A stretch of 64,000 nt of DNA from Paenibacillus albidus (GTDB lineage Bacteria > Bacillota > Bacilli > Paenibacillales > Paenibacillaceae): the NCBI RefSeq assembly GCF_014644435.1, contig NZ_BMKR01000003.1, positions 62,001 through 126,000 on the forward strand. Reading direction: 5' to 3'. How positions within the stretch are numbered: the stretch's first letter is position 1; each line of letters begins with the position of its first letter. Below the pieces are notes generated by a model. It was not told the origin of the DNA. It saw only the letters and a list, made by a program, of their open reading frames with translations, and ran no database searches. The position numbers and the translations under genes were made by a program. Shown piece after piece: positions 8,019 through 16,594 of this stretch.

Positions 8019-8683
8019 GCCCTTACCCGGTAGCCAATCCCGCGCACGGTCTCAATAATCTCCGGGGAGGCGGGATCTTCTTCAATTTTCTCCCGTAAAT
8101 GACGGATATGGACCATCAGCGTCTTGTCGCCTTCCATATAAGGTTCGCCCCATACCGCTTCATAGATCTGTTCCTTGGTCATAATCTGGCCGAGATGGCG
8201 CAGCAAATAAGAGAAGATCTGAAACTGCTTGCCTGTCAGCAAAATCTCTTCCCCGCTCCCGGCGCGGATAACCCGGTTGTCGCCTTCATAAACCAGAAGG
8301 TGCTTCAGCGCCAGGGGAACCGTACTTGACGCTCCCGCCCTTCTAAGGAGCACCTCCACCCTTGCCGCCAGCTCATCTGGATGAAAAGGTTTGGTTAAAT
8401 AATCATCCGCGAACTGCAGACCCTGCAGTTTGTCATCAATGGACGTCCGTGCCGAGAGCATCAGGATCGGCAGCGCCGGGTACGCCCGCTTGAGGCGCTG
8501 CCCTACAGTGAAGCCGTCCAACCCGGGCAGCATGACATCAAGAATGGCGAGCTGGCAGTCCGCCGCTTCCTCTATGGCCCCTTCTCCGCTCTGAAGCCAG
8601 CGGACGTTATACTCCCTTTCACGCAAATCTGCAGAAACGATGCTGCCGATCTCGCGGTCGTCCTCTATATATAACAAGGTCAT
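8015..8683 (-). CDS. OmpR/PhoB-family response regulator
   Basis: Regulator of 222 aa. The receiver domain has IEDD acid pocket, phospho-Asp in LAILDVMLPGLDG, Ser in MLSARTS and Lys in YLTKPF. A winged-helix Trans_reg_C domain follows, ending GIGYRVRA. Two ATGs (8689 and 8683) are in frame; 8683 is preferred because AAGGA is 8 nt upstream of it but only 2 nt upstream of 8689. It heads the operon that continues into the kinase, ATPase and two permeases. Confidence 0.93.
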   Translation of the reverse strand: MTLLYIEDDREIGSIVSADLREREYNVRWLQSGEGAIEEAADCQLAILDVMLPGLDGFTVGQRLKRAYPALPILMLSARTSIDDKLQGLQFADDYLTKPFHPDELAARVEVLLRRAGASSTVPLALKHLLVYEGDNRVIRAGSGEEILLTGKQFQIFSYLLRHLGQIMTKEQIYEAVWGEPYMEGDKTLMVHIRHLREKIEEDPASPEIIETVRGIGYRVRA

Positions 8684-8712
8684 GCTCATCTTCCTTCAAA
8701 TCCTTTCTACAC

Positions 8713-9763
8713 TTATACCGTACAGCTGAAATCCCCCGGCGGCTTCTTCTCCGGCTTTCCGAACAGATAACCCTGCCCCAGATCCATGCCCAGGTCACGG
8801 CAAAATTGATATTCCTCCCGCCGTTCGATCCCTTCAGCCAGCAATTTGCCGCCGAATTCACCTGCAAGATTCATAATGTCCCGTATCACCTTCTGCTTCA
8901 CCGGGTCTTCATCACAATAACTGATCAGACTGCGGTCAATCTTGACATAATCCGGCTTTAGGGTCGACATAACCTCTACTGTGGAATACCCTGCTCCGAC
9001 ATCATCCAGCGCCACCTGCATCCCCTGAAGCCGGTATTCTGCAAAAATAGTCTGCAGATGTGGAATATTGTCAATCTTCTCTGTCTCCACTACCTCAAAG
9101 ACAAAATCCTGCGGGTCCTGCTTCAGGCGGCTGATGACCTCAAACGTATGTGTGAGGCAATACATCGGATTATAGATCGATGACGGCAAAAAATTAATAA
9201 ACCGCTTGATCCCTCCAGGCAATAATTTGGCTCCCGTCTCGATAGCCGAGATTCGTGCAGCCCGGTCCAGGAACGAATGAAACCCGGCCTGGCGGGCCAG
9301 TTCGAACAATTCGTAAGGCTGAAACCGGCTCCCGTGCGGCAGCGGCCGTAAAAGGAATTCAAAACCCACAATTTCTTCCGCGAAATTCACGATGGGCTGC
9401 ATGTAGCTGCAAAAGTCTTGTTTTATAATTATGTCGATCAGATGGTTATTGTTGATTCGGATATTCAATTGGTCCAGCGATACCCACCGTTCGGTCAATC
9501 GTCTCCCGTTTGTGCCGGTAATACATACAGCCAAGACGAGATTATTCTCCTGCTCCAGTTGTTCCAGAAGCTGCAGCAGCTGCAGCAGACCTTCACGGGA
9601 CTGATAACGGATGAGCCCCTCTTCCTCCGGCCCCTGACAATCGTATCTTGCTGTGTGTAAGGCAGCGGCCAGCGGAAGCGGCCAGCGGAAGCGGCAAAGG
9701 ACGAACCCTGAGCTCCCCCTCGTCTTCTAGCGGCTCAACAGCAGAGCAATCACTGCAAAACAT
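8713..9763 (-). pseudogene. EAL-domain c-di-GMP phosphodiesterase, frameshifted near its N-terminus
   Basis: The reading frame from ATG 9763 (MFCSDCSAVEPLEDEG, a CxxC start after TTAGGGGG) runs out of frame at a 13-bp tandem duplication (9664-9689). Removing one copy restores a single frame that joins exactly to the EAL domain frame read at 8713-9534. The downstream part is otherwise intact: GFEFLLRP (Glu retained, EFL for EAL), EVVETEK, DDVGAGYS, YVKIDRS, LLAEGIER. These are the metal- and substrate-binding motifs of active EAL enzymes hydrolysing c-di-GMP to pGpG. A shorter product could start internally (a TTG at 9534). So it is either a pseudogene, a slip-strand switch, or a truncated protein. 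Confidence 0.8.
9664..9695. repeat. 13-bp tandem repeat inside the EAL gene
   Basis: Unit agcggccagcgga occurs at 9664-9676 and 9677-9689, followed by its first six bases at 9690-9695. Thirteen is not a multiple of three, so gain or loss of one unit changes the frame. With one unit the N-terminal and EAL frames are continuous. Confidence 0.92.
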
Positions 9764-9874
9764 GGCAATCCCCCTAACTCCTCTAAGATGTTGCCAAACT
9801 GTGAGGCTATTATAACATGTTTTCCCATTATGAATTAGACGCTGCTGCCGCAAGTCTGGCCTATTAAGGCACAG

Positions 9875-9898
9875 CAAAAAAGCCATCCCGAGGATGGC
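9875..9898 (-). terminator. Terminator of the PNPOx-family gene
   Basis: Minus-strand stem GCCATCC and GGATGGC with a 3-nt loop, followed by TTTTTT, 30 nt after the stop codon at 9928. Confidence 0.85.
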
Positions 9899-9927
9899 CT
9901 GTGAAAGCGGGGAAGCAAGCTCCCCCT

Positions 9928-10368
9928 TTATTTGCCCGAACCCGCAGCCTGTCTTTCCCAGACCCCGTGCTCTTTATTTTTGCCCATATATTCGATTCTG
10001 GAGGGCGTAAGCTCAAGAATGACGTAATCGGGATCATCCGGCCCCTTAAACCACTGCTCCAGCTCTTTATTCCACACTTTGGCGCGCAGGGTGTCATCCT
10101 TGGTGATATCTGCCGTCGCTTCTATCTCCAAAAGCTCCTTGTCCCCGCCTTCTTCATAGCCAAGCAGCAGGAAAGCATTCGGATTATTCTTAAGCTCCTC
10201 CACCTTATGCGTTTTACGATTGGTAGCCAGATAAATGCTCAGCCCATCATGAAAAACGGCCATGTAACGCACCTTTGGCTTGTTGCCGGCTTCTATCGTG
10301 CCAAAGGAACCGAATTTGTTGTTATCCAGTGCCTTGATGATCGTTTGCTCCAGCTCTTTGTTATTCAT
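9928..10368 (-). CDS. Pyridoxamine 5'-phosphate oxidase family protein (general stress protein 26-like)
   Basis: Protein of 146 aa with the split-barrel flavin-binding fold: KFGSFGTIEAGNKPKVRYM (strand, then the R-x-M/R substrate segment), IYLATNRKTHKVEELKNNP, and a C-terminal ILELTPSRIEYMG. I take ATG 10368 (MNNKELEQ) after AAGGAGC; longer versions from 10449 look non-coding. Members of this group bind FMN or F420-like flavins and are often stress-induced; the substrate cannot be read from sequence. Single gene with its own terminator. Confidence 0.85.
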   Translation of the reverse strand: MNNKELEQTIIKALDNNKFGSFGTIEAGNKPKVRYMAVFHDGLSIYLATNRKTHKVEELKNNPNAFLLLGYEEGGDKELLEIEATADITKDDTLRAKVWNKELEQWFKGPDDPDYVILELTPSRIEYMGKNKEHGVWERQAAGSGK

Positions 10369-10550
10369 GGGCAATGCAGCTCCTTTCAGATGTAAATGCT
10401 TATTAGTAGTGTACCCGTCCTGACCGTATTGAATCCTGTACATCTTCATAAACTGACTGTGGAAGGTGCTTTCAGCTTTATACGATCACCGCAGCCCTTT
10501 TCGGGTAATGGATGCTGTAACGATATTCTAGGCAAGGGTGGAATTTGATT

Positions 10551-12002
10551 ATGGATAGGCTCGCCTCCGAACCATTATTGCATACTGCATTGCTGCAGTT
10601 TATTTTCCCCTTCTCCATTAAACAGGAGGAGTCCAAAGCGCTTATGGCGCATATGGAGCAGCAGGGTTTCACACGTTTTTCCCTGGACAACCGGGAGCTT
10701 GAGGACGCCTACTACGGAGAGGGGTTTTGCGTGTCCCATGAACGAATGGAGCGCTCTTATCTGCCTTTTGCCGCTCATGTGTTGTTCCCCCGGAAGGATG
10801 ACGAAGATTCATTCCGCCGTTTCTCAAAGGTGAACGATCTGGATTTCACCATGATGATATCGCAGCAGCAGATTGAATTTCGTGTTCTTTCCACGGATAT
10901 CTTCATTTGTCCCTTTCAGCTGGGATTCATCACCGTACGGGTTCAAATCATGGAAGAGCGGCTTCCCATCAGCCTGGCTCTGGAATTCGCTGACCGCTTC
11001 CGTACGCTGCAGAATACCTCCCCACAAGATGAGGAGGCCATCATCCGTTATAAGGGCACAACCTTTGCCCAGGTAGAGGATTTTGTATTCCGTCACTTGT
11101 TTGAAGGCCTAGAGCCCTTTATGGACCAAACCGAGTTGAACGGGGCCTATTTCGAAACCTTGCCCTTTTTTGTGGATGAGCGGATGCTGGTGGAAGCCTT
11201 CTACGGCATTGAATCCGGGGAAGTAACGGATACAATTGACGTCCAGTTGCGTTTCCGGGCTTCTCAATTGGACGGCCTGAACCAAAAGGGGCAGCCCTAT
11301 GCCAGCGCAAGCGACCCTGAGTATATCGAGCAATATTGCAGGGAGCATACCTATACACGCTGGGCCCCCAACACCTACTATATAACCAACGAACAGACCT
11401 TCACCTGTATCAGCCGGGCAGACCGGGAAACCGTAGTGAAGCTGGCCAATCAGATGTACGGCGAATACTACTACGGACTGCTGCTGAGCCTGTTCCACAA
11501 AATCGTACTGCTGAAGCTGGCCAATATACACTCACGCCTGCGCATTAACCGCGATAATGAGGAAATTGAAAATTTGATTTACTCTATCAACAAGTTTTCG
11601 GCCAAATTCTATTTTTTGGAGTTAATTTCACAGTCGCAGGGGCGGGAGATTTTTTTCCAGCTGCGAAAAGTATACGGGAATGATGCCCTGTTCGGAGAGG
11701 TGAAGCAGACGTTGAATGACCTGTTCCAATATCAGGATAAGTATCAGTCCAAACGCCGCGATACGCTGTTGATGATCCTCACGGTCTTTACGGTCGTCAG
11801 CGGCATATACGGCATGAACCAGGTTATTGAGGATTTGAAAGGCCAGATTGACTGGAGCAAGCTGCTCGAATATTCGCCCTTTGAATATATCGCCCTGTTC
11901 CTGACCTTCAGCGGCATTCTGGTCAGCGCCATTCTCACCCTCAAGGAGCTCTGGAAAGGAATCAAAAACCGCCGCAGGAAAAAATTCAAATACCAAGGCT
12001 AA
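10551..12002 (+). CDS. CorA-like two-TM membrane protein
   Basis: Protein of 483 aa. The last 65 residues have the layout of CorA Mg2+ channels: TM1 ending in GIYGMN (around residue 420; YGMN is the CorA signature), a short acidic loop (QVIEDLKGQIDW), TM2 (IALFLTFSGILVSAILTL), and a basic tail (KNRRRKKFK). The region before TM1 is helical (NKFSAKFYFLELISQSQG). The N-terminal 300 residues are acidic and not recognised. At 483 aa it is longer than CorA (about 320 aa) and may be a distant CorA-like transporter or sensor. Start ATG 10551 follows GGTGG; TTG 10545 is possible. Confidence 0.7.
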   Translation: MDRLASEPLLHTALLQFIFPFSIKQEESKALMAHMEQQGFTRFSLDNRELEDAYYGEGFCVSHERMERSYLPFAAHVLFPRKDDEDSFRRFSKVNDLDFTMMISQQQIEFRVLSTDIFICPFQLGFITVRVQIMEERLPISLALEFADRFRTLQNTSPQDEEAIIRYKGTTFAQVEDFVFRHLFEGLEPFMDQTELNGAYFETLPFFVDERMLVEAFYGIESGEVTDTIDVQLRFRASQLDGLNQKGQPYASASDPEYIEQYCREHTYTRWAPNTYYITNEQTFTCISRADRETVVKLANQMYGEYYYGLLLSLFHKIVLLKLANIHSRLRINRDNEEIENLIYSINKFSAKFYFLELISQSQGREIFFQLRKVYGNDALFGEVKQTLNDLFQYQDKYQSKRRDTLLMILTVFTVVSGIYGMNQVIEDLKGQIDWSKLLEYSPFEYIALFLTFSGILVSAILTLKELWKGIKNRRRKKFKYQG

Positions 12003-12026
12003 GCAGGCTGCCCCGAAGTCAACCTT

Positions 12027-13712
12027 TCATATCAGTTGCTCAAGCCTTTTGGAAGTCTCTTCGTAAGCCGGGATCAGTTGGGGCAGCAGGGCCGCTGCCG
12101 CCGTCAGGTCTCCTTGCTTGGCATACTGCTCAATTTCAGCGCAGATCGAGGCGAAATATTGGGCTCCGATACCCAGACTGCCCGATTTCAGACTATGGGC
12201 AATACCTGCGCTTTCGGCAGCACTCCGTTTGCCCAGCGCGGTGTACAATGCCTGAATTCTTACCGGGGTATCGCTGTTGAACATATCCAGCAGCATACGC
12301 AGCAATTCCGATTCCCCGTCCTCATCGAGTTCCCGGATACCATTAATGGTCTCGACGTTGATGATCGGCATTTGACAACTGGCGCTGAACCATTCCCCCA
12401 GGAGCTGCCGAAGCTTGTCCAGCGTCAGCGGCTTAACCACCCAGTCATCCATCCCGGCCTGACGGAATGCTTCTTGTGTATTGTGGGAGCCATCCCCCGT
12501 GATGCCAATAATCGGTGTGCGTACCCGTCCGTCAGCCCGTTCCATCCGGCGAATCGTGGCAGCAGCCTCGGCCCCGTTCATTTCAGCCAGCTGGCTGTCC
12601 ATTAGAATCAAGCCAAAGTCTCTCTGCCGTACGGCCTCTACCGCTTCCAGCCCGCTTTCCACCAGCTGCACATCCGTAATGCCCAGCTTCTTCAGCTGCA
12701 TCAATAGGAGCTTGCTGTTCAAGTGATGATCCTCGGCCACCAGTACAGGCTGCGAACGGTAGACCTGGGCCGCCGGGCTGGCCGCAGATTGCCCTGTATC
12801 GCCGGGTGCACTCCGGGTCTTGCCAAGCACTAATTCGAACCAGAAGGTAGAGCCTGCCCCCGGTTCACTGTCCACATCCAGTCTCCCATCCATAAGCTCA
12901 ACCATCGACTTGCAAATGGATAACCCCAGTCCGGTTCCCTCGGAGGCGGTATCGGATTCATCCTGAATCTGGGTATAGGGGCGGAACAGCTTAACCTTGT
13001 CTTGTGCAGAGATGCCGATGCCCGTGTCCTTCACTTCAAAGCGGAGGCGCTGCCGGCTGCCCTGATCCTCGATGAGCTTCACAGCAGCCTCTACAGTACC
13101 GTCCCTTGTAAACTTGATGCCGTTGTTAAGCAGATTGATCAGCACCTGTATGATTTTGGAGGCGTCCCCGTTCAAATAGGCTTCGACCCTGTCATCCACA
13201 TGGCAGGTTATAGTGTTGCCTTGTTTCCGGGCCGCCGGAGCCAGCAGCTGCATGACATGCTCCAGCATTCCGCGAACCTGCAGCGGGCTGACCTCCAGTG
13301 TCATTTGTCCGGCTTCAATCTTGGAAATATCGAGCAGGTTATTGATGATCCTCAGCAGATACTGGGCCGACTCCTCGATGACTTCCAGATGGGTCTGCTG
13401 CTCCGGGGTTACAGTGGAATCCCTAAGCAGCTCGGTCATTCCAATAATCCCGTTCATCGGGGTCCGAATCTCGTGGCTGACCATAGCCAGGAACAGGCTT
13501 TTGGCTCTGTTTGCCCGTTCCGCCTCCTCCTTAAGCGCCTGCAGCCCTGCGTTCGTCTTGGCCAGCAGGCGGTAAGTGGTAGTCAGTTCATTGTTCATCG
13601 CGGAGAAGTCAGCCAGCGTCTGCTTCTCTCTGTCTTGGCCAAGTATGATTTGATGCGAGAGATTCTCGATTGTCTCTCTCAACCTCCGGATTTCCTGCTG
13701 ATTGTCCGTCAT
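12027..13712 (-). CDS. Hybrid sensor histidine kinase with receiver and HPt domains
   Basis: Soluble protein of 561 aa. The start is ATG 13712 (MTDNQQEIRRL) after GGCGGGA; the longer frame is not supported. A coiled coil at 1-75 leads to HisKA with His in MVSHEIRTPMNG, HATPase_c (NLLNNGIKF, DTGIGIS, GTGLGLSI), a receiver domain (phospho-Asp in LILMDSQLAEMNG, Lys in VVKPL) and an HPt domain (IAHSLKSGSLGIGA). It has no transmembrane segment or sensor domain of its own, so its input probably comes from the cobalamin-binding protein encoded 34 nt upstream. The output regulator is not in the operon. Confidence 0.92.
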   Translation of the reverse strand: MTDNQQEIRRLRETIENLSHQIILGQDREKQTLADFSAMNNELTTTYRLLAKTNAGLQALKEEAERANRAKSLFLAMVSHEIRTPMNGIIGMTELLRDSTVTPEQQTHLEVIEESAQYLLRIINNLLDISKIEAGQMTLEVSPLQVRGMLEHVMQLLAPAARKQGNTITCHVDDRVEAYLNGDASKIIQVLINLLNNGIKFTRDGTVEAAVKLIEDQGSRQRLRFEVKDTGIGISAQDKVKLFRPYTQIQDESDTASEGTGLGLSICKSMVELMDGRLDVDSEPGAGSTFWFELVLGKTRSAPGDTGQSAASPAAQVYRSQPVLVAEDHHLNSKLLLMQLKKLGITDVQLVESGLEAVEAVRQRDFGLILMDSQLAEMNGAEAAATIRRMERADGRVRTPIIGITGDGSHNTQEAFRQAGMDDWVVKPLTLDKLRQLLGEWFSASCQMPIINVETINGIRELDEDGESELLRMLLDMFNSDTPVRIQALYTALGKRSAAESAGIAHSLKSGSLGIGAQYFASICAEIEQYAKQGDLTAAAALLPQLIPAYEETSKRLEQLI

Positions 13713-13746
13713 TCTGATCCCGCCTTTTATATTCTTAAAAATGCGC

Positions 13747-14811
13747 TCATGCTCGGGAGAGCAGCTTATCCGCCACTTCCGTTGCGCCTTTGGCATCGGG
13801 GGCATACCCGTCCGCCCCGACTTTTCTCCATAATTCCTTCTCTATATTAAACGGCATGCCGCCGACCAGAACCTTTATGTCCTTCAGGGAATCTTCTGCC
13901 CTTATGGCTGCGATCAGACGCTGCGCATGGGCCACGTGATATGTCATGGTCACAGAGACCGCCAACACATCGGCCTGCTGCTTGACGAGATAACGAATCA
14001 GCTCGGCATCCGGGAGATTGGTTCCCAGATAATGTGTATCCCAGCCTTCCATTTCAAAAAAATCAGTCAGCATTCTCAGCCCGATTTCATGCATTTCATC
14101 CCCCACGCCTACCGCCACCATCGTCCGGTCCGTCTGCGGGGCTGTGATCCAGCGCGGATAGAGGTGGGAGATGATACTTTGCGTCGAGGCCGTACAGTAG
14201 TGCTCTTGGGCAATGGTAAGTTCCCCTGTCTGCCACAACCGGCCAACCTCATACTGGCAGGTCTGAAAGATATGCAAATAAATATCCCTGATGGGCACTC
14301 CCGCCTCATGAAGCTTCAGCACAAACTCCAGCGCCAGGCGGCGTTCTCCGGCGAGCAGGAGCCGCAGATAACTCTCCGCCTCTTTGAAGTAAGGCTTCTC
14401 CTGCTGCAGGAATGATTGCAAAACTTCCACTTCATCCACCTGATGGATGCCCATGTCCAGGTAATCGAGGACAAGCAGCTTGTGACCAGGCTCCAGCTGG
14501 TCATTCAGGGCTTCCCTTATTAAATTCAGATTCACCCGCAGATCCTCTCCGGTAATCTTATATTGCACCAGCAGTTGTCTCAGCCAAATAATATATTTTA
14601 TAAAAAGCAAAGGACTCCCCAAGGCCACACTCTGCGCCAGATAACGCAAATGATAAACCGAATCCTGCTTTGTTCGTTCCACTCCAGAGGGACCAAACCT
14701 TTCCATGAGTTCCGGCTGCAGTTGATATTGCTGCGCAGTGACTCGTTCAGCCAGCCGGTCCGTAAGCAAACTGAGCCGCTCCCCGGCCGACGCCTGCATT
14801 TCCGTAATCAT
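13747..14811 (-). CDS. Cobalamin-binding sensor protein (CarH/methionine synthase-like fold)
   Basis: Protein of 354 aa, ATG 14811 after AAAGGGGG. The middle part (about 140-225) is the four-helix cap of B12-binding proteins and the C-terminal part is the Rossmann-like B12 domain. The cap holds W-x9-E-H (LWQTGELTIAQEHYC), the motif that in CarH photoreceptors surrounds the adenosyl group. GDEMHEIG supplies the lower-ligand His and ADGYAPDAKGA the tail-binding loop. No MerR DNA-binding domain is present; the N-terminal 130 aa is a helical domain not recognised. The CarH residue after Trp (His132, bis-His adduct) is Gln here. It is cotranscribed with the hybrid kinase. Confidence 0.85.
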   Translation of the reverse strand: MITEMQASAGERLSLLTDRLAERVTAQQYQLQPELMERFGPSGVERTKQDSVYHLRYLAQSVALGSPLLFIKYIIWLRQLLVQYKITGEDLRVNLNLIREALNDQLEPGHKLLVLDYLDMGIHQVDEVEVLQSFLQQEKPYFKEAESYLRLLLAGERRLALEFVLKLHEAGVPIRDIYLHIFQTCQYEVGRLWQTGELTIAQEHYCTASTQSIISHLYPRWITAPQTDRTMVAVGVGDEMHEIGLRMLTDFFEMEGWDTHYLGTNLPDAELIRYLVKQQADVLAVSVTMTYHVAHAQRLIAAIRAEDSLKDIKVLVGGMPFNIEKELWRKVGADGYAPDAKGATEVADKLLSRA

Positions 14812-14975
14812 CGGTAGTCCCCCTTTACTTATATTATATAACATTATCGCAAGTCCAGGATAATCCATAGCAATCCACCCGCATTATTATTAATTAAAAA
14901 GTCGCTGCTGGACATTGCTGTAACGGGCGTCTATAATACACCGTAAGAACGTCGCATGACCGTGAGCTTCATAGA

Positions 14976-15063
14976 ACCAGGGGTGCTGGAATTGGCCGGC
15001 TGAGAGTGTATCCCACAAGATACTGACCCTTACACCTGATCTGGATAATGCCAGCGTAGGAAT
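14976..15063 (+). ncRNA. TPP riboswitch (THI element)
   Basis: All conserved blocks are present in order: CCAGGGGTGC, GGCTGAGAG, ACCCTTACACCTGATCTGG, ATAATGCCAGCGTAGGAA. These bind the pyrimidine and diphosphate of thiamine pyrophosphate. It precedes the thiamine precursor transporter, with an intrinsic terminator between, so high TPP should stop transcription. Confidence 0.97.
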
Positions 15064-15112
15064 ATTATTAGTTTTGGTCCCTGTGATCTTTACTTTTTCT
15101 TGCGTAAGAGCC

Positions 15113-15140
15113 AAACGCCCCGATCATCGGGGCGTTTTTT
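15113..15140 (+). terminator. Riboswitch-controlled terminator before thiY
   Basis: Stem ACGCCCC and GGGGCGT around gatcatc, followed by a T-run, 50 nt after the TPP aptamer and 70 nt before the thiY start. It is the expected off-state of the expression platform. Confidence 0.88.
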
Positions 15141-15207
15141 GTTGTATTCGGAAGTGGAGTGAACGGAAATTGCGCGCGGCATTCATTGATTAAGGGGAGA
15201 AGAAGAA

Positions 15208-16266
15208 ATGGGATTCAAGAAAGTACTGATGTTGTGCCTCACCTGCATGCTGGTGATTGCCGTTGCCGGTTGTGGTACCAATAACGGGAATGCAGGCGGC
15301 AATACAGGGAATACTGCCGGGGAGAGCAGCGCTGCTCCTGAAGCTTCCGCTGCACCCGAAACGCTTGCTCCAATTAAAGTCGCGCTGGACTGGACACCCA
15401 ATACGAACCATACCGGCCTGTATGTGGCCAAGGAGCTTGGCTACTATGAAGAAGAAGGCCTTGATGTAGCCATTGTGCAGCCCGGTGCAGCCGGTGCGGA
15501 TACCATGGTGACCTCCGGGGAGGCTGCCTTTGGTATCGGGTACCAGGAAGGGCTGACCGTTGCCCGCCTGCAAGGAGTGCCCCTGGTCTCCATTGCCGCT
15601 ATCATTCAGCATAACACCTCCGGTTTTGCTGCGCCGAAGGACCGCAAGATTACGTCGCCCAAAGATTTTGAAGGCAAAACCTACGGGGGCTGGGGATCAC
15701 CCGTTGAAGAAGCGGCTATGAAAGCAATCATGGACCCCGAAGGCGGGGATGTGAAGAAAGTGAAGATTATCAACATGGGAGAGGCTGATTTCTTCACTGC
15801 CGTGAAGCGGGACATCGATTTCGCCTGGATTTTTTATGCCTGGACCGGAATTGAAGCCGAGCTGCGGGGAGAGCCGGTGGACATGCTGTATATTAAGGAT
15901 TATGCGCCGGAGCTGGATTACTATACTCCCGTGTTGACCACAAGCGAGAAGCAAATCGCTGATAACCCCGAGCAGGTCAAGGCTTTTGTGAAAGCTACGT
16001 CCAAAGGATATCAGTATGCCATTGATCATCCCGAAGAGGCGGCAGCCATTCTGACCAAAGCGGTACCTGATCTCGACCCCGAGCTGGTCCTGGCCAGCCA
16101 GAAATGGCTCAGTCCGAAATATACGGATGATGCCCCGCGCTGGGGAGAGCAAAAGGCCGAAGTGTGGCAGAACTATGCCGACTGGATGTACGGTCTGAAG
16201 CTGCTGGATAAACCGCTGGACGCCGAAGCTGCATTTACCAATGACTTTTTGCCGGAAAGCCAGTAA
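15208..16266 (+). CDS. thiY: Thiamine pyrimidine precursor ABC transporter, substrate-binding lipoprotein
   Basis: Lipoprotein of 352 aa with a type II signal peptide (LMLCLTCMLVIAVAGCGTN, lipobox AGC) and a Gly/Ala/Ser-rich linker. The NMT1/THI5-like domain starts KVALDWTPNTNHTGLYVAKE and includes QPGAAGADTMVTSGEAAFGI. In B. subtilis ThiY captures formylaminopyrimidine or HMP salvaged from degraded thiamine. It is first in a four-gene operon under the TPP riboswitch. A second aromatic pocket motif, DFAWIFYAWTGIEAE, also fits ThiY. Confidence 0.92.
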   Translation: MGFKKVLMLCLTCMLVIAVAGCGTNNGNAGGNTGNTAGESSAAPEASAAPETLAPIKVALDWTPNTNHTGLYVAKELGYYEEEGLDVAIVQPGAAGADTMVTSGEAAFGIGYQEGLTVARLQGVPLVSIAAIIQHNTSGFAAPKDRKITSPKDFEGKTYGGWGSPVEEAAMKAIMDPEGGDVKKVKIINMGEADFFTAVKRDIDFAWIFYAWTGIEAELRGEPVDMLYIKDYAPELDYYTPVLTTSEKQIADNPEQVKAFVKATSKGYQYAIDHPEEAAAILTKAVPDLDPELVLASQKWLSPKYTDDAPRWGEQKAEVWQNYADWMYGLKLLDKPLDAEAAFTNDFLPESQ

Positions 16267-16300
16267 TAACATTACAACCCTTTGAGAGGATGATTGAACC

Positions 16301-16594
16301 ATGGCAAACACACTGTTAAGCATTCAGGTCATACCGAAGACCCCGAATAATGAAGATTCCATCCCGTATGTGGATACAGCTATTGAGGTGATTCAGCGGT
16401 CCGGAGTAAAACATCAGGTGAACCCGCTGGAAACCACGATGGAAGGTGAACTTACGGAGCTGCTGGAGGTGGTGCGCCAAATGCACGAAGCGCTGGTGGA
16501 AGCAGGCAGTCCGAGTGTGATTTCCCAAATCAAAATCGCCCACAACCCCAGCGGCATCAGCATGGAGAAGCTGACGGAGAAATACCGCCCGTGA
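16301..16594 (+). CDS. Thiamine-binding protein, MTH1187/YkoF-type
   Basis: Small protein of 97 aa with a ferredoxin-like fold pattern (LLSIQVIPKTPNNEDS ... VNPLETTMEGEL). Proteins of this family bind thiamine or HMP and appear in YkoEDC or ThiYXZ operons. It sits between the binding lipoprotein and the permease; its stop overlaps the permease GTG. The role may be cytoplasmic sequestration or sensing of the imported compound; this is inference. Confidence 0.88.
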   Translation: MANTLLSIQVIPKTPNNEDSIPYVDTAIEVIQRSGVKHQVNPLETTMEGELTELLEVVRQMHEALVEAGSPSVISQIKIAHNPSGISMEKLTEKYRP

